Below are positions 1 to 7,360 of a stretch of 64,000 nt of DNA, piece after piece. The DNA is from Pseudorhodoferax sp032153935 (GTDB lineage: Bacteria; Pseudomonadota; Gammaproteobacteria; Burkholderiales; Burkholderiaceae_C), in contig NZ_CAXUQL020000001.1 in NCBI RefSeq assembly GCF_964253035.1, positions 7,254,001-7,318,000 on the forward strand. Direction: 5' to 3'. The notes beneath the pieces are model-generated. The model was not told the origin of the DNA. It was given only the letters and a program-made list of their open reading frames with translations, and ran no database searches. Position numbers and translations under genes: made by a program. Within the stretch, counting starts at the first letter, position 1. Every line of letters begins with the position of its first letter.

Positions 1-1
1 C

Positions 2-1627
2 GGTGCCATGCCGGCCTTCCGCGACGACCTGTCGAACAGCGCCGAGGAGCAGGCGCTGCAGCTGGGCATGCACCACGACGGCATGGGCTACTTCGCGCTG
101 GACGGCGGGCAGCGCGGCCTCCTGGTCATCAACCACGAGTACACCGACGACGGCATGCTGCACCCGGGTGGCATGGTGCCCTGGACGGCCGAGAAGGTGC
201 ACAAGTCGCAGGCCGCGCACGGGCTGTCGGTGGTCGAGGTCGCGCTCGAGGGCGGCCGCTGGCAGTTGCAGCGGCCCAGCCGCTTCGCGCGCCGCATCAC
301 GGCCAGCACGCCCTGCACGGTGGCGGGCCCGGCGGCCGGCCACCCCTTGCTGCGCACGGCCGACGATCCGGCCGGCCGCACCGTGCGCGGTACGCTCAAC
401 AACTGCGCCGGCAGCACCACGCCCTGGGGCACCTACCTCGCGGGCGAGGAAAACTTCCGCTTCTACTTCGCGGGTGGCCGCGAGCGCGACACCGACCAGC
501 GGCGCTGGGGCATGACGGAGCAGGCCTTCTTCCGCTGGGCCGAGCACGACGCGCGCTTCGATGCGCGCCAGCACCCCAACGAGTTCCACCGCTTCGGCTG
601 GATTCTGGAAGTCGACCCGATGGACCCGAACGCCGCGCCCGTCAAGCGCACGGCCCTGGGCCGGGGCGCGCACGAGGGCGCCTGGGTGGCCACGACCGAG
701 GACGGCCGCGCCGTCGTCTACTCCGGCGAGGACGCGCGCTTCGAGTACCTCTACAAGTTCGTGAGCCGGGACCGCATCGCGCCCGCCTCCGCCGGCCAGA
801 GCGCGGCGCAGGCCAACCGTGCGCTGCTGGACCACGGCACGCTGTACGTGGCGCGCTTCGACGCCGACGGCACGGGCCGCTGGCTGCCGCTCGTGCACGG
901 CGAAGGCCCGCTCACGGCCGCGGCCGGCTTCGCCGACCAGGGCGCGGTGCTGGTCAGGACGCGCCAGGCCGCCGACCTGCTGGGCGCCACGCGCATGGAC
1001 CGGCCCGAATGGCTGGCCATCGACCAGGCACGCCGCACGGTCTATTGCACGCTGACCAACAACAGCGCGCGCGGCGCACCGGGCCAGCCGGGTGTGGACG
1101 CGGCCAACCCGCGCGCGGGCAACGTGATGGGCCAGGTCATCCGCTGGCAGGAAGACGGCGATTTCGACGCCACCCGCATGCGCTGGGACCATTTGCTGCT
1201 GGCCGGCGACCCGGCCAACACCAGGCCCGAGGCGCGCGGCAACATCCGCGGCGACATCTTCGCCTGCCCCGACGGCCTGCTGCTGGACGCGCGTGGCCTG
1301 CTCTGGATCCAGACCGACGCGGCGGCCGGCGAGATGCGCCGTGGCGAGATGCAGGCGCTGGGCAACAACCAGATGCTGGCCTGCGACCCGGCCACGGGCG
1401 AAGTGCGGCGCTTTCTGACCGGGCCCGTGCACTGCGAGATCACGGGTGCCACGATGGCGCCGGACGGCCGCACACTGTTCGTCAACATCCAGCACCCGGG
1501 CGAGCCGCCGTCGGACCGCAGCGTACCGGATGAAGTGACCAAGTACTCGACCTGGCCGGATGGCGGCCGGCCACGCTCGGCGACCCTGGCGATCCGTCGC
1601 GAGGACGGCGGGCTGGTCGGAAGCTAG
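2..1627 (+). CDS. PhoX-like (DUF839) phosphatase family protein, 5' partial
   Basis: The reading frame is open from the first bases, so the N-terminus lies outside the window; 541 codons are visible. Family-type segments are seen in order: HHDGMGYFAL and NHEY near the visible start, a TPWGTYLAGEEN segment near residue 140, HEGAW near 225, YSGEDARFEYLYKF near 242, and GNIRGDIFACPDGL near 415. These match the PhoX/DUF839 family, whose studied members are Tat-exported, metal-dependent alkaline phosphatases that release phosphate from organic esters outside the cytoplasm. Full-length members usually exceed 600 residues, so roughly 60-150 residues including any signal peptide are probably missing. 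It ends 4 bp before the convergent acetyltransferase gene. The family is fairly sure; the exact substrate is not, because many DUF839 proteins are uncharacterised. Confidence 0.8.
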   Translation, partial: GAMPAFRDDLSNSAEEQALQLGMHHDGMGYFALDGGQRGLLVINHEYTDDGMLHPGGMVPWTAEKVHKSQAAHGLSVVEVALEGGRWQLQRPSRFARRITASTPCTVAGPAAGHPLLRTADDPAGRTVRGTLNNCAGSTTPWGTYLAGEENFRFYFAGGRERDTDQRRWGMTEQAFFRWAEHDARFDARQHPNEFHRFGWILEVDPMDPNAAPVKRTALGRGAHEGAWVATTEDGRAVVYSGEDARFEYLYKFVSRDRIAPASAGQSAAQANRALLDHGTLYVARFDADGTGRWLPLVHGEGPLTAAAGFADQGAVLVRTRQAADLLGATRMDRPEWLAIDQARRTVYCTLTNNSARGAPGQPGVDAANPRAGNVMGQVIRWQEDGDFDATRMRWDHLLLAGDPANTRPEARGNIRGDIFACPDGLLLDARGLLWIQTDAAAGEMRRGEMQALGNNQMLACDPATGEVRRFLTGPVHCEITGATMAPDGRTLFVNIQHPGEPPSDRSVPDEVTKYSTWPDGGRPRSATLAIRREDGGLVGS

Positions 1628-1631
1628 AAGT

Positions 1632-2150
1632 TCAGTCGACGGCGCGCTTGAGCCGCATCTCTTCGATGCGGATGTCGCCGAACGGCGTGGTGCGCGCGGT
1701 GTTCAGTTCGCGCTTGAAGCCGGCGAGGTCGAAGAAGCGCAGCGCGCGCTCGTTGCGCAGCGGGATCCAGACCGTCACGCTGGTGCAGCCCTCGTCGTCC
1801 AGGCCTTCGCGCGCAGCGTCCCACAGGGCCAGGCCCGCGCCCTTGCCCCAGTGCTCGGGGAGCACGTGGATGGCCCAGACCTCGCCCACGGTGGGCTTGG
1901 TGCCCTTGTCGCGCGAACGGTCGAAGGCGACAAAGCCCACCACCTGGCCCTCAAACCGGGCCACATAGACCTGCGGATCGCCGAACTCGATCGCCTCGCG
2001 CCACTGCTGCAGGCGTTTGGCCACGGGCTGCGCGTTCAGCAGTTCCTCCGGCACGATGCCGGCATAGGCGGCCAAGGTGGCAGCGGCGTGGACATCGACG
2101 ATGGCTTGGGCGTCGCGCTTCTCGGCGGGACGGACTTCGTAGAACGACAT
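1632..2150 (-). CDS. GNAT family N-acetyltransferase
   Basis: This 172-residue protein has the GNAT layout: the central strand and acetyl-CoA loop are seen in EVWAIHVLPEHWGKGAG (the Q/RxxGxG/A motif appears here as HWGKGAG), followed by ALWDAA, and a typical C-terminal NERALRFFDLAGFKRE segment. GNAT enzymes move acetyl from acetyl-CoA to an amine; the acceptor here cannot be told. I start at the ATG at 2150 (MSFYEVRP) rather than at 2192, because the extra 14 residues are arginine-rich and not family-like. It faces the PhoX-like gene and is divergent from the ferredoxin gene, so it is probably monocistronic. Confidence 0.85.
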   Translation of the reverse strand: MSFYEVRPAEKRDAQAIVDVHAAATLAAYAGIVPEELLNAQPVAKRLQQWREAIEFGDPQVYVARFEGQVVGFVAFDRSRDKGTKPTVGEVWAIHVLPEHWGKGAGLALWDAAREGLDDEGCTSVTVWIPLRNERALRFFDLAGFKRELNTARTTPFGDIRIEEMRLKRAVD

Positions 2151-2215
2151 GTGGGTGCGAGAGACTGAAAAAGCCCTCCATTGTCGCCGCAAGCCGCGCC
2201 CTACACTCGCCGCCC

Positions 2216-2503
2216 ATGTCTGGCACCTTCACCGTGCGGCTGCAGCGGCCGGGCGCGGACCCTCTGCAATTCGAGGCACCGGCCGACCTGCCGGTGCTGC
2301 TGGCGGCCGAGCGCGCCGGCCTGGCCATGGAGAGCTCCTGCCGCAACGGCACCTGCCGCAGCTGCATCTGCTTCATGGACGCCGGCAGCGTGGCCTACCG
2401 CGTCGCCTGGCCAGGCCTGTCGCTGGACGAGAAGCGCGAGGGCTGGATCCTGCCCTGCGTGGCCTACGCCACGGGCGACCTGCAGCTGTCACTGCCCCTG
2501 TAG
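2216..2503 (+). CDS. plant-type [2Fe-2S] ferredoxin
   Basis: This is a 95-residue stand-alone ferredoxin fold. The cluster ligands are visible as Cys42, Cys47 and Cys50 (C-x4-C-x2-C in SCRNGTCRSC) and Cys81 near the C-terminus (LPCVAYA), the normal plant-type pattern; an extra Cys52 follows the third ligand. It should act as a small cytoplasmic one-electron carrier. It sits 43 bp upstream of gmk and divergent from the acetyltransferase. No partner reductase or oxygenase is next to it; the ferredoxin-NADP reductase gene at 9.3-10.1 kb is a possible but unproven partner. No strong Shine-Dalgarno is seen before the ATG. Confidence 0.88.
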   Translation: MSGTFTVRLQRPGADPLQFEAPADLPVLLAAERAGLAMESSCRNGTCRSCICFMDAGSVAYRVAWPGLSLDEKREGWILPCVAYATGDLQLSLPL

Positions 2504-2546
2504 GACGCGCTGCTAAACTCTGGCGCCTTTTCAGCCCCCGTTCGCC

Positions 2547-3167
2547 ATGGACTATCCCGGCAACCTGATCGTCGTCGCAGCCCCGAGTGGGGCCGGCAAG
2601 TCCAGCCTGGTCAAGGCGCTCCTGGAACTCGACGCGCAGATCCAGCCCTCGGTGTCGCACACCACGCGCGCGCCACGCGGCCAGGAAAAGCACGGCCGCG
2701 AGTACTTCTTCGTGCCCGACGCCGATTTCGACGCCATGGTGGCGGCCAACGGCTTCGTCGAGTGGGCCAATGTGCACGGGCGGCGCTACGGCACCTCCAA
2801 GAAGGCCATCGAGGACCGCATCGCCCAGGGCGCCGACGTGATCCTGGAGATCGACTTCCAGGGCGCGATGCAGATCAAGAAGACTTTCGCCAATGCGGTG
2901 CTGATCTTCATCCTGCCGCCGAGCTGGGAAGAGTTGCGCTCGCGCCTGGAGCGCCGTGGCGAAGATGCGCCGGAGGTGATCGAACTGCGGCTCAAGAACG
3001 CCGCCGTGGAGATGGCCCAGGCCGAAAATTTCGACTTCGTTATAATCAACGAGTTGTTCGACCGGGCCGTTTTCGACTTGAAAACCATCGTGCACGCCCA
3101 GCGACTCAAATACCTGGCGCAGGTGCGCGCCAGGGCCGACACCTTCAAATCCCTGCACATCCTCTGA
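2547..3167 (+). CDS. gmk: guanylate kinase
   Basis: The 206-residue protein phosphorylates GMP to GDP with ATP in the cytoplasm, an essential step in guanine nucleotide supply. The N-terminal P-loop APSGAGKSS lies at about residues 12-20. The guanylate-binding SHTTRAPRGQEKHGREYFF segment follows at about 37-55, and the lid/LID-like RLERRGEDAPEVIELRL at about 133-149, as in the family. Length is normal. It is followed 17 bp later by rpoZ, and then spoT, the conserved proteobacterial order that links guanine nucleotide supply, RNA polymerase and ppGpp turnover. Confidence 0.97.
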   Translation: MDYPGNLIVVAAPSGAGKSSLVKALLELDAQIQPSVSHTTRAPRGQEKHGREYFFVPDADFDAMVAANGFVEWANVHGRRYGTSKKAIEDRIAQGADVILEIDFQGAMQIKKTFANAVLIFILPPSWEELRSRLERRGEDAPEVIELRLKNAAVEMAQAENFDFVIINELFDRAVFDLKTIVHAQRLKYLAQVRARADTFKSLHIL

Positions 3168-3184
3168 GAGGACTGGAGTCCACC

Positions 3185-3388
3185 ATGGCCCGCATCACCG
3201 TCGAAGACTGCCTCGAGCAGATCCCCAACCGCTTTCAGCTGGTGCTGGCCGCGACCTACCGCGCCCGCATGCTGAGCCAGGGCCATGCCCCCAAGATCGA
3301 GAGCAAGAACAAGCCCGGCGTGACGGCCCTGCGCGAGATCGCCGCCGGCAAGGTCGGCCTGGAAATGCTCAAGAAGGTGCCGAGTTGA
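3185..3388 (+). CDS. rpoZ: RNA polymerase omega subunit
   Basis: This 67-residue protein begins MARITVEDCLEQIPNRFQLV and contains the family core (ATYRARML, then NKPGVTALREIAAGKVG), matching omega, the small subunit that helps fold the beta-prime subunit and forms part of a ppGpp site in proteobacteria. GGAG lies 8 bases before the ATG. It is shorter than E. coli omega (91 residues) but normal for betaproteobacteria. It follows gmk by 17 bp and is followed by a strong rho-independent terminator. Confidence 0.97.
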   Translation: MARITVEDCLEQIPNRFQLVLAATYRARMLSQGHAPKIESKNKPGVTALREIAAGKVGLEMLKKVPS

Positions 3389-3416
3389 GCGGCATCCGCC
3401 TGCGCTGAAAGGCAGT

Positions 3417-3445
3417 AAAAAGGCACCGCATGGCGGTGCCTTTTT
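3417..3445 (+). terminator. rho-independent terminator after rpoZ
   Basis: GGCACCGC and GCGGTGCC form a perfect 8-bp stem around ATG, flanked by AAAAA before and TTTTT after, so the full inverted repeat is 13 bp and works on paper in both directions. It should end the gmk-rpoZ transcript. Its presence also argues that spoT is expressed from its own promoter or by read-through. Confidence 0.92.
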
Positions 3446-3489
3446 GTTTGGCGGCCTGCTCTCGCGGGCCTGCACGCTACAGTAAGCGC

Positions 3490-5778
3490 ATGAATGCCGC
3501 GTTGCCCACCACTGCAGACAGGACACCGCCGCCGGCTCTTGCGCCCGCCACCCCCGCCGCGGCGAACGCCGCCGCGGCCAGCTTTGCCGCCCTGACCGCC
3601 AGCCTGGACTACCTGGATGCCCAGAGCGTCGAGCAGGTGCGCCAGGCCTACCGCTTCGCCGACGAGGCCCACCTGGGCCAGCTGCGTTCCAGCGGCGAGC
3701 CCTACATCACGCACCCGATCGCCGTGGCCACGCAATGCGCGGCCTGGAAGCTCGACGCCCAGGCGCTGATGGCGGCGCTGCTGCACGACGCCATGGAAGA
3801 CTGCGGCGTGACCAAGCCTGAGCTCATCGAGCGCTTCGGCGCGCCGGTGGCGGAACTGGTGGACGGGCTGACCAAGCTGGACAAGCTGCAGTTCAACACG
3901 CGCGAGGAGAACCAGGCCGAGTCCTTCCGCAAGATGCTGCTGGCGATGGCGCGCGACGTGCGCGTGATCCTGATCAAGCTGGCCGACCGCACCCACAACA
4001 TGCGCACCATGGGCGACATGCCGCGCAGCAAGTGGGGACGCATCTCCAAGGAAACGCTGGACATCTACGCGCCCATCGCCCACCGGCTGGGCCTGAACGT
4101 GACCTACCGCGAGCTGCAGGAGCTCGCGTTCCAGCATCTGATGCCCTGGCGCCACGGCGTGCTGGCCAAGGCCGTGGCCAAGGCGCGCAGCCGGCGCCGC
4201 GACCTGGTGCAGAAGGTGCAGCAGGAACTCGAGACGGCCTTCGCCAATGTCGGCATGAAGGTGCGCATCGCGGGCCGCGAGAAGACGCTCTACTCCATCT
4301 TTCGCAAGATGGACGACAAGCACCTGTCGTTCGCCCAGGTCAACGACATTTACGGCTTTCGCGTGATCGTGCCCAGCGTGACCGACTGCTACACGGCGCT
4401 CGGCGTGCTGCACCAGCTGTACAAGCCGGTGCCGGGCCGCTTCAAGGACCACATCGCGATCGCCAAGGCCAACGGCTACCAGTCGCTGCACACCACGCTG
4501 GTGGGGCCGTCCAACATCAACATCGAGTTCCAGATGCGCACGGACGCCATGCACGTGGTGGCCGAATCGGGGGTCGCGGCGCACTGGCTCTACAAGGCCA
4601 ACCACCCGGGCAGCGCCACCACCGACCGCATGGGCACGCAGTGGCTGCAGTCGCTGCTGGACATCCAGCAGGAAACGCGCGATGCGTCCGAGTTCTGGGA
4701 CCACGTCAAGGTCGACCTGTTTCCCGACGCCGTCTACGTGTTCACGCCCAAGGGCCAGATCATGGCGCTGCCGCGTGGCGCCACCGTGGTCGACTTCGCC
4801 TACGCCATCCACAGCAACGTGGGCGACCGCACGGTGGCGGCCCGCATCAACGGCGACCAGGCGCCGCTGCGCACCGAACTGCACAACGGCGACGTGATCG
4901 AGGTCATCACCGCGCCGATCTCGGCGCCCAACCCGGCCTGGCTGGGCTTCGTGCGCACGGGCCGGGCGCGCTCCAAGATCCGCCACCACCTCAAGAGCCG
5001 GGCCATCACCGAGTCGGAGGACCTGGGCGAGAAACTGCTGACCCAGGCCGTGCGCGCCGAGGGCATCGAGGCCTTGCCCGACCACGACGCCGGCGGCCAG
5101 CCGATCTGGGACAAGCTGCTGCGCTTCTCGGGCAACCGCACGCGCGCCGAGCTCATGACCGACATCGGCCTGGGCAAGCGCATCGCCAGCATCGTTGCCA
5201 AGCGGCTCAAGGTACTCATGACCGAGGGCGGCGGCGTGAAGGCCGACCCGCTGCTCATGACGCGCGAGCGCTACACGGCACACGAAACCGTGTCGCAGGG
5301 CGGCGTGCTGATCGACGGCAGCGAGAACGCCTCGGTGCAGTTCGCACGCTGCTGCCGGCCGGTGCCCGGCGACGAGATCGTCGGCTACCTGGGGCGAGGC
5401 GAAGGCCTGTTCGTGCACACGGCCGACTGCGCCACCGCCAAGCGCCTGCAGTACAAGGACAGCGAGCGCTTCATCGCCGTGGCCTGGTCCGACGAGCCGG
5501 TGCGCACCTTCGAGACCGGCATCGTCGTCACCGTCAACAACGGCAAGGGCGTGCTGGCGCGCGTGGCGGCGGCACTGGCCTCCTCCGAGGTCGACATCAC
5601 GCACATGGACATGGGCCAAGAGGAGGCGCAGGACGCCTCGGACCTGCGCTTCGTGGTGGCCGTGCGCGATCGCACGCACCTGGAATCGGCCTTGCGCAAC
5701 CTGAAGCGCATGCCGGCGGTGCTGCGTGCCGTGCGCGCCGCACCCGCCCCCTATCAAGCCGCGACTGGCGCCGGATAA
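3490..5778 (+). CDS. spoT: bifunctional (p)ppGpp synthetase/hydrolase
   Basis: This 762-residue Rel/Spo enzyme makes and degrades the alarmone (p)ppGpp. Visible parts are an Ala/Pro-rich N-terminal tail (1-35), a hydrolase HD domain with HDAMED at about 99-104, a synthetase domain with the RFKD signature near 317 followed by NGYQSLHT, a TGS domain at about 410-470 and a C-terminal ACT domain from about 685. RxKD rather than ExDD, plus the intact HDxxED, points to a bifunctional enzyme rather than RelA. I use the ATG at 3490; the in-frame ATG at 3430 lies inside the rpoZ terminator hairpin. The last 25 bp overlap the convergent greB gene. Confidence 0.95.
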   Translation: MNAALPTTADRTPPPALAPATPAAANAAAASFAALTASLDYLDAQSVEQVRQAYRFADEAHLGQLRSSGEPYITHPIAVATQCAAWKLDAQALMAALLHDAMEDCGVTKPELIERFGAPVAELVDGLTKLDKLQFNTREENQAESFRKMLLAMARDVRVILIKLADRTHNMRTMGDMPRSKWGRISKETLDIYAPIAHRLGLNVTYRELQELAFQHLMPWRHGVLAKAVAKARSRRRDLVQKVQQELETAFANVGMKVRIAGREKTLYSIFRKMDDKHLSFAQVNDIYGFRVIVPSVTDCYTALGVLHQLYKPVPGRFKDHIAIAKANGYQSLHTTLVGPSNINIEFQMRTDAMHVVAESGVAAHWLYKANHPGSATTDRMGTQWLQSLLDIQQETRDASEFWDHVKVDLFPDAVYVFTPKGQIMALPRGATVVDFAYAIHSNVGDRTVAARINGDQAPLRTELHNGDVIEVITAPISAPNPAWLGFVRTGRARSKIRHHLKSRAITESEDLGEKLLTQAVRAEGIEALPDHDAGGQPIWDKLLRFSGNRTRAELMTDIGLGKRIASIVAKRLKVLMTEGGGVKADPLLMTRERYTAHETVSQGGVLIDGSENASVQFARCCRPVPGDEIVGYLGRGEGLFVHTADCATAKRLQYKDSERFIAVAWSDEPVRTFETGIVVTVNNGKGVLARVAAALASSEVDITHMDMGQEEAQDASDLRFVVAVRDRTHLESALRNLKRMPAVLRAVRAAPAPYQAATGAG

Positions 5779-6314
5779 CGCACCTCCAGCACCTCCAGGT
5801 CGCGCACACCAGCGGGCGTGGGCAGGCGGACCTCGTCACCCACGCGCGCGCGCAGCAGGGCCCGCGCGATCGGCGCGATCCAGCTGACCTCGCCGGCCGC
5901 ACTGTTGGCCTCGTCGATGCCGCGGATGGTGATGGTCTGCTCCTCGCCCTGCGCGTCTGCATAGGTCACGGTGGCGCCAAAGAACACCTGGTCGCTGCCA
6001 TGGTGCACGCTGGGGTCGGTGACCTCTGCGATCTCCAGACGGCGCGTCAGGAAGCGGATGCGGCGGTCGATCTCGCGCAGCCGCTTCTTGCCGTAGAGGT
6101 AGTCGCCATTCTCGGAGCGGTCGCCGTTGCTGGCGGCCCAGTGCACGACCTCGACCACCTTGGGGCGCTCGTTGTCGATCAGGTCCAGCAACTCGTTGCG
6201 CAGGCGGGCGTAGCCCTGCGGCGTGATGTAGTTCTTGCCGCCGGCCGGCAGCGCGGGCAGGGCCAGCTCGTCCTCGTCGTCGCTGTCGCTTTCCTTGGTG
6301 AAGGCTTTGCTCAT
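5754..6314 (-). CDS. greB: transcription elongation factor GreB
   Basis: The 186-residue protein has the Gre layout: an N-terminal coiled coil (about 30-105) whose tip carries the acidic GDRSENGDYLYGKKRL segment that enters the RNA polymerase secondary channel to stimulate cleavage of backtracked RNA, then the C-terminal FKBP-like domain (FGATVTYADAQGEEQTITIRG onward). The basic patch around the coiled coil and the length favour GreB over GreA. An acidic linker (SDSDDEDE, about 9-17) precedes the coiled coil. The 3' end overlaps spoT by 25 bp tail to tail. Confidence 0.94.
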   Translation of the reverse strand: MSKAFTKESDSDDEDELALPALPAGGKNYITPQGYARLRNELLDLIDNERPKVVEVVHWAASNGDRSENGDYLYGKKRLREIDRRIRFLTRRLEIAEVTDPSVHHGSDQVFFGATVTYADAQGEEQTITIRGIDEANSAAGEVSWIAPIARALLRARVGDEVRLPTPAGVRDLEVLEVRYPAPVAA

Positions 6315-6358
6315 GGGGCCTAGTGTCCGGCAAAAGCGGCAGCGGGCCGCCGACCGCG

Positions 6359-6703
6359 CTACAGCCGCGGCAGGTCGCGCAACGTGCGTCCGGGCAGCGA
6401 AGGATCGACCTCGATCCGCTCCGTTCCATCGGCCTGGACATGGACCTTGACCAGTTGCGGCGTCGCACCAGCGCCGCGCCCCGGGAACAGGGGAACGACA
6501 GGCTCGGCCTCGAGCAGCTTGTCCACCACCTCGAGCGTGTCGACCACGCTCTCGCCCGACAGCGGGCGCGGCGCTGGGCCCGCCGCCAAGCCGACCTCGC
6601 TGCCGTCGGCCAGGTACCAGCGCACGCGCCGCACCTCGCCGCGCGCGTCCAGCTCGACCCCGGTCACCACATGGGCCGGGCCTTCAGGCACCTGGATGTT
6701 CAT
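6359..6703 (-). CDS. hypothetical protein, 114 residues
   Basis: The start is the ATG at 6703 (MNIQVPEGPAHVVTGVELDA). The protein is non-membrane, rich in Val, Glu, Gly and Pro, with strand-like alternation (EVRRVRWYLADGSEVGL) and a C-terminal half containing KVHVQADGTERIEVDPSL. No family is recognised. It overlaps the 3' end of the upstream short gene by 20 bp in a different frame, which suggests translational coupling. The frame remains open upstream to 6946, but that part is Arg/Cys-rich and looks like shadow translation of the neighbouring gene. Confidence 0.6.
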   Translation of the reverse strand: MNIQVPEGPAHVVTGVELDARGEVRRVRWYLADGSEVGLAAGPAPRPLSGESVVDTLEVVDKLLEAEPVVPLFPGRGAGATPQLVKVHVQADGTERIEVDPSLPGRTLRDLPRL

Positions 6704-6935
6704 GGCGCGCGCTGTGGCGGCGTTGCACATGCACGGGCCGGCCGGGATGGCCAGGCAGGCGCGTGGGCACGTCGCCCTCGTCCGGCGGTTCCTGCACGGG
6801 CGTGCCGGGTTCCGGGTTGACGGGATCTTCGTCGTCGAACGGGCCAACCGGCGGCGGCACGGGCGGCACCGGGTGCGGCGTAGGCACGGAGGCCAGGCGC
6901 CGGGAGCGAAGCGAAGGGGAAAGGGTGTCGAGCAT
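6684..6935 (-). CDS. hypothetical proline-rich small protein, 83 residues
   Basis: It starts at the ATG at 6935 (MLDTLSPSLRSRRLASV), preceded by GGGAGA a few bases upstream. The middle is a Pro-rich, acidic low-complexity stretch (PHPVPPVPPPVGPFDDED, then NPEPGTPVQEPP), so the product is probably unstructured. It has no signal peptide or membrane segment and I recognise no family. It overlaps the next gene by 20 bp. Codon use is as GC-rich as the neighbours. It may be a real but fast-evolving gene; confidence is limited by length and low complexity. Confidence 0.55.
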   Translation of the reverse strand: MLDTLSPSLRSRRLASVPTPHPVPPVPPPVGPFDDEDPVNPEPGTPVQEPPDEGDVPTRLPGHPGRPVHVQRRHSARHEHPGA

Positions 6936-7046
6936 GCGTCTCCCAATCAAAGGAACCCATATCTTCGGAGGATTGGAGGCCCGGCCGCATCGTCGGATGG
7001 CGCGTGCCGCTGTAGTCGATGACCGACAGGGCGACCCCAAAAGAAA

Positions 7047-7078
7047 ATGGGCCGGTCCTTTTGCAAGGACCGGCCCAT
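7047..7078 (-). terminator. rho-independent terminator of tRNA-Arg copy 2
   Basis: A 14-bp perfect stem (7047-7060 with 7065-7078, loop of 4) lies 5 bp past the 3' CCA of the tRNA. Read on the minus strand it is followed by a T-rich run, the complement of AAAAGAAAA. It is a strong intrinsic terminator. Confidence 0.92.
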
Positions 7079-7083
7079 CCATT

Positions 7084-7160
7084 TGGTGCGGCTGGCAGGA
7101 ATCGAACCCACGACCCCTTGGTTCGTAGCCAAGTACTCTATCCAGCTGAGCTACAGCCGC
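7084..7160 (-). tRNA. tRNA-Arg(ACG), copy 2
   Basis: The 77-nt minus-strand sequence begins GCGGCTGTAGCTCAGC and ends in GCCGCACCA, with the CCA encoded. The acceptor stem pairs, the D arm has AGCTCAGCTGGATAGAG, the anticodon stem CTTGG/CCAAG encloses CTACGAA giving anticodon ACG, and the T arm has GTTCGATTC. The A34 should be deaminated to inosine to read CGU, CGC and CGA. It is identical to the copy at 7259-7335. Confidence 0.97.
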
Positions 7161-7170
7161 GAAGCCTTAG

Positions 7171-7176
7171 AGTATA
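7171..7176 (-). promoter_or_regulatory. candidate -10 box of tRNA-Arg copy 2
   Basis: Read on the minus strand this is TATACT, a near-consensus -10 box placed about 11 bp before the tRNA 5' end. A -35 candidate (TCGGCA, 4 of 6 consensus bases) lies 17 bp further upstream. The same TATACT is found at the same place before copy 1. Confidence 0.5.
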
Positions 7177-7220
7177 TACCGAATTTTCTCCATTGCCGAA
7201 AATTGGAGCTCGGAAAAGAA

Positions 7221-7253
7221 AATGGGTCGGTCCCTTGTGAGGACCGACCCATT
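7221..7253 (-). terminator. rho-independent terminator of tRNA-Arg copy 1
   Basis: A 13-bp perfect stem (7221-7233 with 7241-7253, loop of 7) follows the tRNA on the minus strand and is trailed by the complement of AAAAGAA. It is related to the terminator of copy 2, but paired substitutions keep the stem intact. Confidence 0.9.
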
Positions 7254-7258
7254 CGGTT

Positions 7259-7335
7259 TGGTGCGGCTGGCAGGAATCGAACCCACGACCCCTTGGTTCG
7301 TAGCCAAGTACTCTATCCAGCTGAGCTACAGCCGC
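7259..7335 (-). tRNA. tRNA-Arg(ACG), copy 1
   Basis: This is a 77-nt minus-strand tRNA identical in sequence to the one at 7084-7160, again with anticodon ACG and an encoded CCA. It lies 25 bp past the stop codon of the amidohydrolase gene on the same strand, so it can be reached both by its own promoter and by read-through from that gene. Confidence 0.97.
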
Positions 7336-7345
7336 GAAGCCATAA

Positions 7346-7351
7346 AGTATA
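7346..7351 (-). promoter_or_regulatory. candidate -10 box of tRNA-Arg copy 1
   Basis: TATACT on the minus strand sits 11 bp before the tRNA 5' end, in the 25-bp gap after the amidohydrolase gene. Any -35 element would therefore lie inside the 3' end of that coding region; no good -35 match is seen. Confidence 0.5.
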
Positions 7352-7360
7352 GCGCAGTTT

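Larger units (their letters stand above)
7047..7351 (-). repeat. tandem duplication of promoter-tRNA-terminator unit
   Basis: Two head-to-tail units about 175 bp apart each contain a TATACT box, the same leader (GAAGCC on the plus strand), an identical tRNA-Arg(ACG) and a hairpin terminator. The tRNA parts are identical, while the spacers and terminator stems have diverged. This fits an old duplication in which the tRNA is kept the same by selection or gene conversion. Confidence 0.85.

Noticed and set aside
2216..2503. The small ferredoxin as a proven partner of the nicotinate reductase
   Set aside because: It is 8 kb away next to gmk with no shared regulation visible; kept only as a possibility.
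3430..3489. Upstream in-frame ATG for spoT at 3430
   Set aside because: It lies inside the rpoZ terminator hairpin, and the extra 20 residues are not family-like; the ATG at 3490 is preferred.
3256..5757. 833-residue minus-strand open frame opposite spoT
   Set aside because: It is His/Ala/Val-rich antisense shadow of the spoT gene, with no family features; long antisense frames are common in high-GC DNA.
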